From positions 1 to 41,922 of the forward strand of contig CAMAWM010000018.1 in NCBI GenBank assembly GCA_945861965.1: a DNA stretch of 41,922 nucleotides. The letters run 5' to 3'. The notes beneath the pieces were generated by a model that was not told the origin of the DNA, searched no databases, and saw nothing but the letters and a program-made list of their open reading frames with translations. Of the stretch, positions 1-8,938 are shown in pieces. The DNA is from Chitinophaga pinensis (GTDB taxonomy: Bacteria > Bacteroidota > Bacteroidia > UKL13-3). The first letter of the stretch is position 1, and the number at the start of each line of letters is the position of its first letter. A program made the translations under genes and the position numbers.

Positions 1-2
1 TA

Positions 3-536
3 CACTTGATTTTTATTAATCGAAACAAACTCTTAAGCATTGTTATTCTTGCATTAGGCGTAGTTTTAATTGCTATTGTATTGCCTTTTTATCTTGATAG
101 TTTAGGAAATAAATTCGAATCGGATATTATTAGAGTAATTCAAATTGAACAGGTGTTAGAGCGAACTGATTTGAGTAATTTTTTTATTGGACATGGATTT
201 GGAACAGGTGTTGAAATCAGAAAAGATCATTTTGAAATCTCTTATTTAGAAATATTTGCAAAACAAGGAATCATCGGACTGATGTTTTGGTTTGCTATTG
301 GTTTGTATATTCTAATTATGTTTTTAAACCTACGTCAAACTAAGGAATACTTTACTATAGCAATACCGTTTTTTTTAGGAACTGTATTTATTTTTTTACA
401 ATCCTTTACAAATCCTTATTTAAACAATGCAATTGGGATGTCTTTTATTTTATTAACGGTTGTAATATTTAACCGACTTAATGAACTTGCAAAAAACGAA
501 GGGAAAGTAATTTCAAATCCAGAAAACAAATCTTAG
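3..536 (+). CDS. O-antigen ligase/polymerase-like membrane protein, 3' part only
   Basis: The reading frame is open from the left edge, so this is the C-terminal part (about 178 codons) of a longer gene; the only start-like codon near the edge is an internal TTG. The fragment has a hydrophobic helix at the beginning, then a soluble loop with GHGFGTG and HFEISYLEIFAKQGIIG, then three more hydrophobic helices and a short polar tail. That arrangement (a loop with GxGxG, a conserved His/Asn-containing stretch and 'G-I-I-G' leading into a helix) is typical of Wzy polymerase and WaaL-type O-antigen ligases, which act on lipid-linked glycans in the inner membrane. The glycosyltransferases downstream fit this. 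I cannot tell ligase from polymerase. Its stop codon overlaps that of the convergent methyltransferase gene by 4 bp. Confidence 0.6.
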   Translation, partial: HLIFINRNKLLSIVILALGVVLIAIVLPFYLDSLGNKFESDIIRVIQIEQVLERTDLSNFFIGHGFGTGVEIRKDHFEISYLEIFAKQGIIGLMFWFAIGLYILIMFLNLRQTKEYFTIAIPFFLGTVFIFLQSFTNPYLNNAIGMSFILLTVVIFNRLNELAKNEGKVISNPENKS

Positions 537-1141
537 TTTTTTACTAATATTCCCAATCCAAAACAATAAGGGTAGTTGTACAATTTTTGACCAGTTGTTT
601 TTGCAATATCTATCAATGCACGCCTAACCTCAGGAAAGCTAACGGTATCGTGAAATATTGTGCAATCGCTGTGTTCTGCAGCCCAAAGTCCACATTCATA
701 CGTTTCTTTGTAATTGTGTACAATATCGACATGCGCAAAATTATAATGTGAATTATCTTTTACAATCCAATCTCTGTAATCAGATCGTATTAATTCAATG
801 TTCTTAAATTTAGATAACCTATTTTTTGTATCTTCAAAATGATCTCCTTTATGACCAGTATGAATATCTCCTTCAAATGTATCTACACCTTTAACCTGTT
901 CGAAAAAATTAGAGAATACAACCGATGAGTAGCCAAATTCTACACCAAATTCAATGCAAGTTTTGCGTTCAATTTTAAATCTGTCAAGTATGTCCTCTAT
1001 AATTAAATCAAGCCCTTTCCAAGCCGAAGTCATTTCTAAAAGTACTTTTGGTTCGCGCTTTTTTAATGGAGTATAAATTGGTATGTATTTTCTGAAAATC
1101 AGGTTTTTAATATAGCTTTTGAAATCAGTTAGTTCATTCAT
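533..1141 (-). CDS. Class I SAM-dependent methyltransferase-like protein
   Basis: The product is a soluble 202-aa protein. Residues around 55-75 contain CIEFGVEFGYSS, a motif-I-like SAM-binding loop (E-x-G-x-x-x-G), followed by an acidic VDTFEGD segment, an IELIRSDYRDW strand and FAHVDIVHNYKET, with FHDT near residue 165. This order matches the class I methyltransferases of the Methyltransf_24 / cephalosporin-hydroxylase-like group, which are frequent in O-antigen and capsule loci. The substrate is unknown, but modification of a sugar or lipid-linked glycan is plausible from context. The gene lies on the opposite strand to its neighbours and overlaps the end of the upstream ligase-like gene, so it is transcribed alone. 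No signal peptide or membrane helix is visible. Confidence 0.65.
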   Translation of the reverse strand: MNELTDFKSYIKNLIFRKYIPIYTPLKKREPKVLLEMTSAWKGLDLIIEDILDRFKIERKTCIEFGVEFGYSSVVFSNFFEQVKGVDTFEGDIHTGHKGDHFEDTKNRLSKFKNIELIRSDYRDWIVKDNSHYNFAHVDIVHNYKETYECGLWAAEHSDCTIFHDTVSFPEVRRALIDIAKTTGQKLYNYPYCFGLGILVKN

Positions 1142-1241
1142 ATTTAAATAATAGTGATACTATAATGTCCCTACTTTTTAAGACAGCTATCAAGGCAAAG
1201 TTAGTATGATTTTTAATAATAGTTCAATAGTTTATTCTTTG

Positions 1242-1249
1242 TATTTTTG
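1242..1249 (+). promoter_or_regulatory. Possible -7 promoter element (TATTTTTG)
   Basis: TATTTTTG matches the Bacteroidota -7 consensus TAnnTTTG and lies 87 bp before the chosen ATG of the delta-60 repeat gene. I see no good -33 TTTG/TTG at the usual distance, so the assignment is weak in this AT-rich spacer. Confidence 0.25.
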
Positions 1250-1336
1250 ATAATGGATTTTTTACGAGATTGTTTTGTTAAAAGACTATTTAAATTACTT
1301 ATTTTTGAAATGGCGATTTTTTTTAAAAATAATAAT

Positions 1337-3403
1337 ATGAAAAAGCGCATTTTTATTTTATATATCTGCTGTGTCATATGCTTAAGCACGGCTAAAGCAC
1401 AGGACGGAACACTGGATTCGTCATTTGGTGTAAATGGTATTGTAACAACAACTGTTAATCAGTATGCCTCGCATGGTTATTCTGTGGCTGTTCATCCCTA
1501 TGAAAAAATTTTGCTGGCAGGTTCCTATAAAAGCACAAACAATTTAGATATGCTTGTGATTCGATATCATAAAAATGGCGGGATAGACAGTACTTTTGGA
1601 ACAGATGGGAAATTAGCTCTTGATTTTTATGGACAAGATGACGAAGCAAAAGTAATTAAAATACAAGTAGACGGAAAGATATTACTTGCCGGATATGCCA
1701 CAGTTGGTACTAAAAAGTATTTTGCCTTAACACGTTTCAATACCAATTTTACCATAGATAGTAATTTTGGAAACAATGGAAAAGTAATAACTTCATCTTT
1801 ATACAATGCTGTTGCTGCAATTAGCTCTCTTGCTATACAAAGCGATGAAAAAATACTGGCTTTTGGCACAACTACAGACAGTAATTATTATTCATTATTT
1901 TCTTTAGTAAGGTATAATGTTAATGGCAGTATTGATTCTACTTTCGGCATTAATGGCAAGGTTGAAAATTTTGCGGGTGTTGGAAAGGCAATTGCACTGC
2001 AAAGCGATGGTAAAGTTATTGCCGTGGGCACTTCTGATTCAGGCAGTACAACAGTCAGGTATAATATTAATGGAACTTTAGACAACACTTTTGGTTTCAA
2101 TGGTATTGTTTATTTAAGAAATAGAGCCAATGCTTGGTATTATACAAGTGATGTTCAAATACAATCAGATGGAAAGATACTTGTGTCAGGGAGTGAAATT
2201 TATGGAACTGTACCAAGTTTCGGTTTTATGTATCGTATCACCCGATATAATAGTGATGGTATATTGGATACAACTTTTAATAAAATAGGCTACATAGCGA
2301 ATAGCAATAATCCAAGTTGGGGTGTAAGCTCTGGAGGTGTTCAGCATTTAATCGTAACTTCTGATGGAAAAATTATTATTGGAGGTAATTTAGGTCTTAA
2401 CCTCTATCTTTCTCTATCTCGTTATTTTCTAAATGGGAAAATAGATACATCCTTTGGGAAAAAAGGAAATACAAAATATTGGTATAAAACTGGAAGTTAT
2501 ATAAAAAATAATGTATATTCAATAGTTTTGCAAAATGATTCCAATATTATTGTTGCTGGTTCTGATTCTAATTTCTTTTTAACAAGATTTCATTCATCCT
2601 ATTCAACTTATGTAGATTTTATTGCATCAGCTACCGTTGGCTTAATTACTGATAGCAGCAGCACTCAATTTGCTTTTACCGATAAAAGCAATAGAAACCC
2701 CACGGCTTGGGGCTGGAGTTTTAGCCCGAATAATGTTATTTATCAAAATAACACTAGCGATAGTTCTCAAAATCCTATAGTGAAATTTACTAAAGGTGGC
2801 AATTATACAGTTACACTTACTGCTACTTATCCATCGGGAAACCTTACGGCCACAAAAACAAATTATATTTGGGTGACAGTAAAGCCTGTTGCGGATTTTT
2901 ACTTTAACCCAGCTATCTACAATATTAATACTGTATTTAAATTTTATGATGGTAGCATTAAGATTCCTACTTCATGGAATTGGAGCTTTACACCTTCTAC
3001 TCCAATTTATCAAAATGGGACAAATATGAATTCCCAAAATCCAAACGTAAGGTTTCCTGCGTATGGTGTATATTCAGTAAAACTAAAAGTTAGCAATGCG
3101 GCTGGAGAGGATTCTATTATGAAAACAAATTGTATTAGTTTATCTGGACTGCCAGTTGAAGATATTTATAGTAACAGTAATGAAATTCGAATTTACCCAA
3201 ATCCGGCAAATGAATATATTTATATTCATTCAAATAATTTAATTATAAAAACTATTGTTATTAAAGATATAAGCGGCAAACAAATAGAAATAATAAAGAC
3301 TGTTTCTGAAATAGATATAAGAAATTACAGCAATGGTTTTTATATTTTAGAGATGGAAACAGATAAAGGAATTCTACTTAAAAAATTGATTATTAATCGC
3401 TAA
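1337..3403 (+). CDS. Secreted delta-60 repeat / PKD protein with T9SS sorting domain
   Basis: I place the start at ATG 1337 (MKKRIFILYICC) because it opens a normal signal peptide ending at AKAQ; the frame is open further upstream, but that part is not signal-like. The mature protein (688 aa in all) begins with about seven delta-60-type repeats (residues about 22-427), each built from 'DGKILLAG ... RYxxNGxIDSTFGxxGK'. Two PKD-like domains follow (about 428-517 and 518-608; both contain the W-x-W-S-F core). A type A T9SS sorting domain ends the protein (about 614-688; RIYPNPANEY and a final KKLIINR). The protein should cross the outer membrane through the T9SS and be attached to, or released from, the cell surface. 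Its C-terminal domain closely resembles that of the next gene, pointing to a shared origin. Function beyond surface display or adhesion is unknown. Confidence 0.85.
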   Translation: MKKRIFILYICCVICLSTAKAQDGTLDSSFGVNGIVTTTVNQYASHGYSVAVHPYEKILLAGSYKSTNNLDMLVIRYHKNGGIDSTFGTDGKLALDFYGQDDEAKVIKIQVDGKILLAGYATVGTKKYFALTRFNTNFTIDSNFGNNGKVITSSLYNAVAAISSLAIQSDEKILAFGTTTDSNYYSLFSLVRYNVNGSIDSTFGINGKVENFAGVGKAIALQSDGKVIAVGTSDSGSTTVRYNINGTLDNTFGFNGIVYLRNRANAWYYTSDVQIQSDGKILVSGSEIYGTVPSFGFMYRITRYNSDGILDTTFNKIGYIANSNNPSWGVSSGGVQHLIVTSDGKIIIGGNLGLNLYLSLSRYFLNGKIDTSFGKKGNTKYWYKTGSYIKNNVYSIVLQNDSNIIVAGSDSNFFLTRFHSSYSTYVDFIASATVGLITDSSSTQFAFTDKSNRNPTAWGWSFSPNNVIYQNNTSDSSQNPIVKFTKGGNYTVTLTATYPSGNLTATKTNYIWVTVKPVADFYFNPAIYNINTVFKFYDGSIKIPTSWNWSFTPSTPIYQNGTNMNSQNPNVRFPAYGVYSVKLKVSNAAGEDSIMKTNCISLSGLPVEDIYSNSNEIRIYPNPANEYIYIHSNNLIIKTIVIKDISGKQIEIIKTVSEIDIRNYSNGFYILEMETDKGILLKKLIINR

Positions 3404-3450
3404 TTTGATTTTTATTTTCTTTAAATAATTCATTTTAAAAAAGAGGATTT

Positions 3451-5139
3451 ATGAAAACAGCATTTAAAACAGCCATGTGTATTATGCCTTTGTTCTGCAA
3501 ATTTGCTAATGCACAAGTGCCTTGTGAGTTTGATACTTCTAATGGTGCATATGGTTTAACGCTTAATTCTGCTGGATATAAAATAGTTCAATCAATAGAT
3601 AAGAACTTCTTACTGCTAAGTCTCACAAATATTGCTTCCTCATCTATACAATATCCATTTCATTTAAAGCCAGCCATAACTAAGTTAGATAACTGTGGAA
3701 ATCTGCTATGGACTCTTATAGTAGATACTGTTCGAATTGACAATCCCATTGACTATAATATTACTGGACAATTTTCAAATATGTTATTGGAACAAGACGA
3801 AAGTGTTATTTATGCAATAACATACAATAGTATTAATGTTAAGTTGAGATTCGTTAAAATAGACAAGAATGGAAATGTAAAATGGAAATATAAAATTGGT
3901 GATACTACTAAATATTATAATTTGAATACACTTATTAAAATAAACACAAACAGGTATTTACTTACAGGTAGTCATACGAAATATTATACCAATAATAAAC
4001 AAAGGGCTTGCATTATTATGGCAGACACATTTGGCAACACAATATTTCAAAAAACATTTAATCAAGATACAGCAAGTGCAAGTAATTTTACGTATGCTTA
4101 CAAAAAATCAGCAAACAATATCATTTTATTAGGGAATGAGGATAGCGCAATATTGATTGTAAATATAGATACGTTGGGAAACGTAATTAAACTTCAAAAA
4201 ATAACTAAGGCTTTGGGAGGCTTTAAAACGAATGGTAGTTTGATTATAAATAAAGATTCTTCTGAATTAATGTTATCATCAATCATAACATATTTACCTA
4301 TTTATCTATCAAGATTAGAGTTAAATGGAACATTAATTAAAGATACAACCTTAAATTTTTTAGCAAAAGTGCTTAACTACTTGCCAAATAATTCAGCTAC
4401 ATTATCAGCAGGTAAAATGGTGATTATTATTGATAGTAATTATACAATAACTTGGAAAGATTCTTCAAGGTATTATTCCGCCAGTATGACAATGCCTATA
4501 AATGATGCAATTATAAGCCAAGATAAAGCTATTGTATATATAGGATGTAGTGAAAATAGTAGCAATGGCAACCGATATCTTTATTCACTTGTAGCAAAAA
4601 AAAACATAGTAAAATACGTAAAGTCTATTTGGATTAATGGGCCAAATACAATTTATGAAAAAAGGGGAGTAATACAATTAAGTGCTACTATAACGCCTTT
4701 AAATGCGTCAAACAAAAACATCATTTGGAGTGTGAATGACACCAATAAAGCTGTAATTGATCAAACTGGTTTGTTAACAGCCAAAGCCAACGGAGTAGTA
4801 ATAGTTACAGCAACGTCAACTGATGGAGGTAATATAAAAGGCACAAAAACCATAGTCATTACTTACCAAAATACGGGAATGCTAGAAAATTTAACTGATT
4901 TGATTGCGGTATATCCAAATCCTGCCAGCAATTATTTTGTAATTGAATTTAATAATGTAAAAATAAAAAACATTAATTTGTTTGATATAACAGGTGGCTT
5001 AATAAACAATATAGTCTTAGGAGTTGAAAAAACAAATCACTTTTATTTGAATACCGATATTTATTCAAATGGTTTTTATGTATTGCAAATAGAAACGGAT
5101 AAAGGCGTTCTTAAACGAAAAATAATTATCAATAAATAA
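3451..5139 (+). CDS. Secreted protein with bacterial Ig-like (Big_2) domain and T9SS sorting domain
   Basis: The 562-aa product has a signal peptide (MKTAFKTAMCIMPLFCKFANA, cleavage after ANA). Residues about 40-380 show recurring 'KLDNCGNLLWTLIVD', 'KIDKNGNVKWKYKIGD' and 'NIDTLGNVIKLQ' units, which look like blades of a beta-propeller. A Big_2-type Ig domain covers about 388-475 (LSATITPLNASNKNIIWSV ... GLLTAKANGVVIVTAT). A type A T9SS sorting domain follows (about 483-562; VYPNPASNYF and KRKIIINK). The gene starts 47 bp after the delta-60 gene on the same strand, and both C-termini share 'YSNGFY-L-x-ETDKG', so they are probably co-transcribed paralogues in the sorting region. Predicted location: cell surface or extracellular. 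No enzyme motif is visible. Confidence 0.85.
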   Translation: MKTAFKTAMCIMPLFCKFANAQVPCEFDTSNGAYGLTLNSAGYKIVQSIDKNFLLLSLTNIASSSIQYPFHLKPAITKLDNCGNLLWTLIVDTVRIDNPIDYNITGQFSNMLLEQDESVIYAITYNSINVKLRFVKIDKNGNVKWKYKIGDTTKYYNLNTLIKINTNRYLLTGSHTKYYTNNKQRACIIMADTFGNTIFQKTFNQDTASASNFTYAYKKSANNIILLGNEDSAILIVNIDTLGNVIKLQKITKALGGFKTNGSLIINKDSSELMLSSIITYLPIYLSRLELNGTLIKDTTLNFLAKVLNYLPNNSATLSAGKMVIIIDSNYTITWKDSSRYYSASMTMPINDAIISQDKAIVYIGCSENSSNGNRYLYSLVAKKNIVKYVKSIWINGPNTIYEKRGVIQLSATITPLNASNKNIIWSVNDTNKAVIDQTGLLTAKANGVVIVTATSTDGGNIKGTKTIVITYQNTGMLENLTDLIAVYPNPASNYFVIEFNNVKIKNINLFDITGGLINNIVLGVEKTNHFYLNTDIYSNGFYVLQIETDKGVLKRKIIINK

Positions 5140-5140
5140 T

Positions 5141-7348
5141 ATGTCTATTGAAACATTAACCATTGCAGATTTAAGAAATAAAACAAGCAATTCGGCTGCT
5201 ATTTATTACACAACCGATATTGGACAAGAAGGAGATTGGTACTTTGATACAGCCGACACCTCAAGCACAGACAATATTGGAACTATTTTAGTTGGAACAA
5301 ATATTCCATATATGCGATTCAAAAGAATTTATGATGTTAGCATAAATGTAAAATGGTTTGGGGCAAAGGGTGATGGATTTACTGATGATATTGCCGCTAT
5401 TCAGGCATCCATTAATTTGGTAACAAAAACTGATTATGCTGATATTATAGCACAGGGTACTGAAAATTATGGTGGTGGGACTGTTTTTTTTCCTGCCGGG
5501 CAATACAGAATTACAAAAAATATTTTGGTAGGACAGAGTTGCACATTAAAAGGGGTTTCTGGTGATGTTGCAGATTATCCCTTTCTAACGAAAACCTCCC
5601 CCGATTTAACAGGTAGTATCATATATGCCGATTTTACAGATGATGAATTACCAGAACAAAAATGGGCAATACAAAGTGCATGTTACTGGACAGGTGGTAC
5701 TCATACCACTGGCGAATTGCTGGCTTGGGATGAAGATGCCGATATTAATTATACAACAAAATCATCGGGTGTTCATATTGAAGGATTGGTTATTCATGGA
5801 AATAATAGTGGAATTGCAAGGGGCGCGATAAAATTATCAACTTCCGCATCAAGTAGTATAAAACATGTAGCCTATTTTTGTAATGGAGGAATGAATATAG
5901 GCATTATGCTTACAGCTTGTTACGGAGGGGTTTCAATTGAAAATATTTTTCTTCGACCTTACGATTACGGGATAGTGATTATAAATTGTGGTGCAGTAAA
6001 AATAAGCAATCTAAAATTAGACGGATTTGATGAGCACATTCAAGATATAACTCCACTTTTAACATTTATTGACCAAAATACGGATGATTTATATTTAAAC
6101 GATACGGTTAAAAATAAAGCCTGTGGTATTTATTCTAGAAGAGTTAACACGCTGGATATTTCAAATGCGGATATAGAACACATATGCAATGGTATGGTTT
6201 TGATACAAACAAGTGCCAGCTTAAGTGGTATACATTTTGAAAATATAAAACGTTATGGAATTACAATTGCTGCTATTAAAGATTACCCCGATTCACATTA
6301 TCCAGCTAATGCAATCATAGACATTTGTAATGTGCATTTTGGTGCAGTTGATTATTTCTTTTTCTTCGGCAGTTATGCGACTGTAAATATAACAGGGGTG
6401 CATATTTCGATTGATTGGGATACTTATCAAGCTATACTATTTGTGCCCGATTCAGATATAATTGTTTTGCATGGTACTATACCTCCCAACAGAGTTATTA
6501 CATTTACGGGCACATGTTTTTATAAGCGCTACTATTCGCCAAATATTGTATTTTTAGATGGAACTCCATATTCGCAAAACTATGGTTCAGTTTATGTTAA
6601 TCCAGATAGTGAATATAACTCAATTACAAATCCTTACCCCGGCAATAATGAAAATTATGGTTTTTGTAAACAAGACCCTCTACTAACTTTCGATGCAGCT
6701 TTGGTAAGAGTCCAAAACCAAAGTACTATAAATCCTGTAAAAACTATTTACATTAAAGCCGCCCTGGAAATAGGGGAAGGTATAAATCCTTGGGATGGTG
6801 CAGCAATTAAAAATTTAGATATTGTTTCAATAGCAAATTCTGATGTGTTAATTACAACTTATGGTATAGATGAAGAGGCAAATCCCCCACACTTAAAAGG
6901 CAGAATATATTTTGAAGGCAACGGAACTACAAATGCAGAAATAGGGCAAATAGAATTATTGGGTAATGTAAATTTATATTTCAAAAATGTTGATTTGGTA
7001 TGTAATTCACCATCTTCTATGTCGTCAGGCAATCCAAAACTTACCATGTTTGGTTTAAAAAACTCTTATGGCAGACTGACATTTAACAATGAAAGTGTAA
7101 CCAATCTATCGTATGATATTAACCTTGCCGCCCCATACTTTTTAGTTCAGGCAAACCTCGATTCTCTTATTACTGTTTCTCCTCTATCGCTTATTGACAT
7201 AAAATTTGTAAATATAAGTATAAACGGAGGGGCACTTTCTTCTGTTCAAACGGGGATTCAAACCTTAGGAGTTGACTGTGTCCAGATTGCAAGTACAAGA
7301 AATGGCGGAGGTTGGCAGGATGCACAAATAATCAGAAATAATTTTTAA
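5141..7348 (+). CDS. Large beta-helix protein, pectate-lyase superfamily (GH28-like), no signal peptide
   Basis: The 735-aa product starts one base after the stop of the T9SS gene, in another frame, which suggests translational coupling. Residues 1-65 form a small N-terminal region (YYTTDIGQEGDWYFDTAD). NVKWFGAKGDGFTDDIAAIQ follows at about 69-88, the hallmark entry segment of the pectate_lyase_3 right-handed beta-helix. Helical-coil repeats rich in N, G and I continue to about 450. A second parallel-helix-like part begins at GSVYVNPDSEYNS and runs to the end. There is no N-terminal signal peptide and no T9SS domain. Related proteins include polysaccharide lyases/hydrolases and phage tailspike depolymerases; the N-terminal segment recalls the latter. 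Catalytic residues cannot be assigned by eye. Its place among glycosyltransferases suggests action on the cell's own glycan, but that is inference. Confidence 0.7.
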   Translation: MSIETLTIADLRNKTSNSAAIYYTTDIGQEGDWYFDTADTSSTDNIGTILVGTNIPYMRFKRIYDVSINVKWFGAKGDGFTDDIAAIQASINLVTKTDYADIIAQGTENYGGGTVFFPAGQYRITKNILVGQSCTLKGVSGDVADYPFLTKTSPDLTGSIIYADFTDDELPEQKWAIQSACYWTGGTHTTGELLAWDEDADINYTTKSSGVHIEGLVIHGNNSGIARGAIKLSTSASSSIKHVAYFCNGGMNIGIMLTACYGGVSIENIFLRPYDYGIVIINCGAVKISNLKLDGFDEHIQDITPLLTFIDQNTDDLYLNDTVKNKACGIYSRRVNTLDISNADIEHICNGMVLIQTSASLSGIHFENIKRYGITIAAIKDYPDSHYPANAIIDICNVHFGAVDYFFFFGSYATVNITGVHISIDWDTYQAILFVPDSDIIVLHGTIPPNRVITFTGTCFYKRYYSPNIVFLDGTPYSQNYGSVYVNPDSEYNSITNPYPGNNENYGFCKQDPLLTFDAALVRVQNQSTINPVKTIYIKAALEIGEGINPWDGAAIKNLDIVSIANSDVLITTYGIDEEANPPHLKGRIYFEGNGTTNAEIGQIELLGNVNLYFKNVDLVCNSPSSMSSGNPKLTMFGLKNSYGRLTFNNESVTNLSYDINLAAPYFLVQANLDSLITVSPLSLIDIKFVNISINGGALSSVQTGIQTLGVDCVQIASTRNGGGWQDAQIIRNNF

Positions 7349-7376
7349 CTCGCATACGAAAATTTTAAAGTAACGA

Positions 7377-8081
7377 ATGAAAGTATCAGTTTGTATGGCA
7401 ACCTATAATGGTGCTAAGTATATTAAGCAGCAGCTACAGAGTATACTGATGCAACTTTCTGAAGAAGATGAAGTGATAGTATCGGATGATTCATCAAGCG
7501 ATAATACACTTGAAATTGTTGCCTCATTTAACGACAAGCGAATCAAACTCTTTCCAAATAATCAATTCAGCAGTTCGATTTACAATTTTGAATTTGCATT
7601 AAAACAAGCCACAGGAGATTATATTTTCCTTTCTGACCAAGACGATGTTTGGCTAGAAGGAAAAGTACTAAAAACAATTAACGAATTGCAGCATGTCGAT
7701 ATGCTTGTATCTGATTGCAGCATTGTTGACGAGCAACTGAATATAAAAATTAAATCTTATTTTGAACATACAAATGCAGGCAATGGCTTACTAAAAAATT
7801 TGCTTGTTAATACGTATAGTGGATGTTGTATGGCGTTCAAAAAGAAACTTTTAAAAAAAGTTTTGCCATTTCCTGAAAATCTGCCAACGCACGATATGTG
7901 GATTGGTTTTGTTGCCGAATTATTTTTTAAAATAAAATTTATAAAAGATCCATTAATTCTACATCGAATTCACGGAAATAATTCATCAACAATGTCAGAA
8001 AAAAGCAAATCGAGTACTTGGCAAAAGATTTTGTTTAGATGGAATCTGATAAAAAATATTCCTATATTAATAGTAAGGTAG
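7377..8081 (+). CDS. Family 2 glycosyltransferase
   Basis: A 234-aa GT-A enzyme. It opens with MKVSVCMATYNGAKYIKQQL, has the first acidic nucleotide-binding motif SDDSSSDNT at about 38-46, and the metal-binding motif LSDQDDVW at about 83-90. This pattern, with 'SDQDDVW' and the later 'HDMW' and 'LHRIHGNN' segments, fits the rhamnosyltransferase-like GT2 group that transfers sugars onto lipid-linked oligosaccharides at the cytoplasmic face. It is the first of three consecutive GT2 genes (28 bp after the beta-helix gene, 35 bp before the next one when that is started at 8117). Donor and acceptor are not predictable here. Confidence 0.85.
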   Translation: MKVSVCMATYNGAKYIKQQLQSILMQLSEEDEVIVSDDSSSDNTLEIVASFNDKRIKLFPNNQFSSSIYNFEFALKQATGDYIFLSDQDDVWLEGKVLKTINELQHVDMLVSDCSIVDEQLNIKIKSYFEHTNAGNGLLKNLLVNTYSGCCMAFKKKLLKKVLPFPENLPTHDMWIGFVAELFFKIKFIKDPLILHRIHGNNSSTMSEKSKSSTWQKILFRWNLIKNIPILIVR

Positions 8082-8116
8082 GTTTGTTAAATTATAGTAT
8101 TTTGCAACTAAATTCT

Positions 8117-8938
8117 ATGAGTGATTATTTAGTAACTGCTTCCATTGTATTGTACAAACACAACGAAAAGGCGCAGAAAGCAATCAATAGTTTTCTGAAA
8201 ACAAACAAGCCAATTCATTTGTTTTTGATTGATAATTCGCCTGATGATTCATTTATTCATTCGAATTCGCAATTTCAAAATAATTCACGAGTAACATATA
8301 TTTTCAACAATAAAAACATTGGATACGGAAGCGCGCATAACATTGCGTTGAGAAAAATTATTAATTTATCAAACTATCATATTGTATTGAATCCAGATAT
8401 TGAATTTGATAGTTTGGCACTTGAAAAATGTATCAATTATTTGGATCAGAATATTAATATTGGATTGCTGATGCCAAAAGTGCTTTATCCAAATGGCGAT
8501 ATTCAATATTTGTGCAAGATGTTGAATTCTCCATTTGATTTAATTGTTAGACGATTTATTCCTGACTTTTTGCGAAAAATATTTGAAAAAAAATTAGAGC
8601 ATTATGAACTCAAACACAAAGATTATAATCAAATAATGGAAGTGCCAAATTTGTCTGGTTGTTTTATGCTTATGCGTTGCGAGGCATTAAAAACAGTGGG
8701 TTTGTTTGATGAAAAGTTTTTTATGTATTTGGAAGATACAGATTTATGTAGAAGGATAAATCAACAATATCAAACCATTTATTATCCCGAAGTTTCAATT
8801 ATTCATCATTACGAAAAAGGGTCGTATAAAAATTACAAATTATTGATGTATCACATCCGATCGGCATTTTATTTTTTTAGCAAATGGGGTTGGTTTTTTG
8901 ATTCGGGAAGAAGAACAATAAATAGCTTGTTGAAATGA
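8117..8938 (+). CDS. Family 2 glycosyltransferase, rhamnosyltransferase-like
   Basis: I choose ATG 8117 (MSDYLVTASIVLYKHN), since it places the GT2 beta-strand at the N-terminus. An earlier in-frame ATG at 8039 would overlap the upstream gene by 43 bp and add a non-homologous leader. The protein is 273 aa, with LFLIDNSPDD, NIGYGSAHNIAL and NPDIEF as the nucleotide-sugar and metal sites. A strong 'NLSGCFMLMRCEAL ... GLFDEKFFMYLEDTDLCRRI' block follows, characteristic of WbbL-type (dTDP-)rhamnosyl- or related transferases. The TGA stop overlaps the next ATG (ATGA), so the two genes are translationally coupled. It probably adds one sugar of the surface polysaccharide repeat. Confidence 0.85.
   Translation: MSDYLVTASIVLYKHNEKAQKAINSFLKTNKPIHLFLIDNSPDDSFIHSNSQFQNNSRVTYIFNNKNIGYGSAHNIALRKIINLSNYHIVLNPDIEFDSLALEKCINYLDQNINIGLLMPKVLYPNGDIQYLCKMLNSPFDLIVRRFIPDFLRKIFEKKLEHYELKHKDYNQIMEVPNLSGCFMLMRCEALKTVGLFDEKFFMYLEDTDLCRRINQQYQTIYYPEVSIIHHYEKGSYKNYKLLMYHIRSAFYFFSKWGWFFDSGRRTINSLLK

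Noticed and set aside
1142..1336. A leader gene or RNA in the spacer before the delta-60 repeat gene
   Set aside because: Only an AT-rich stretch with a weak -7-like box is visible; no stable hairpin or conserved RNA pattern could be seen.
8039..8116. Earlier ATG for the second glycosyltransferase
   Set aside because: It overlaps the upstream gene by 43 bp and adds a leader with no glycosyltransferase features.
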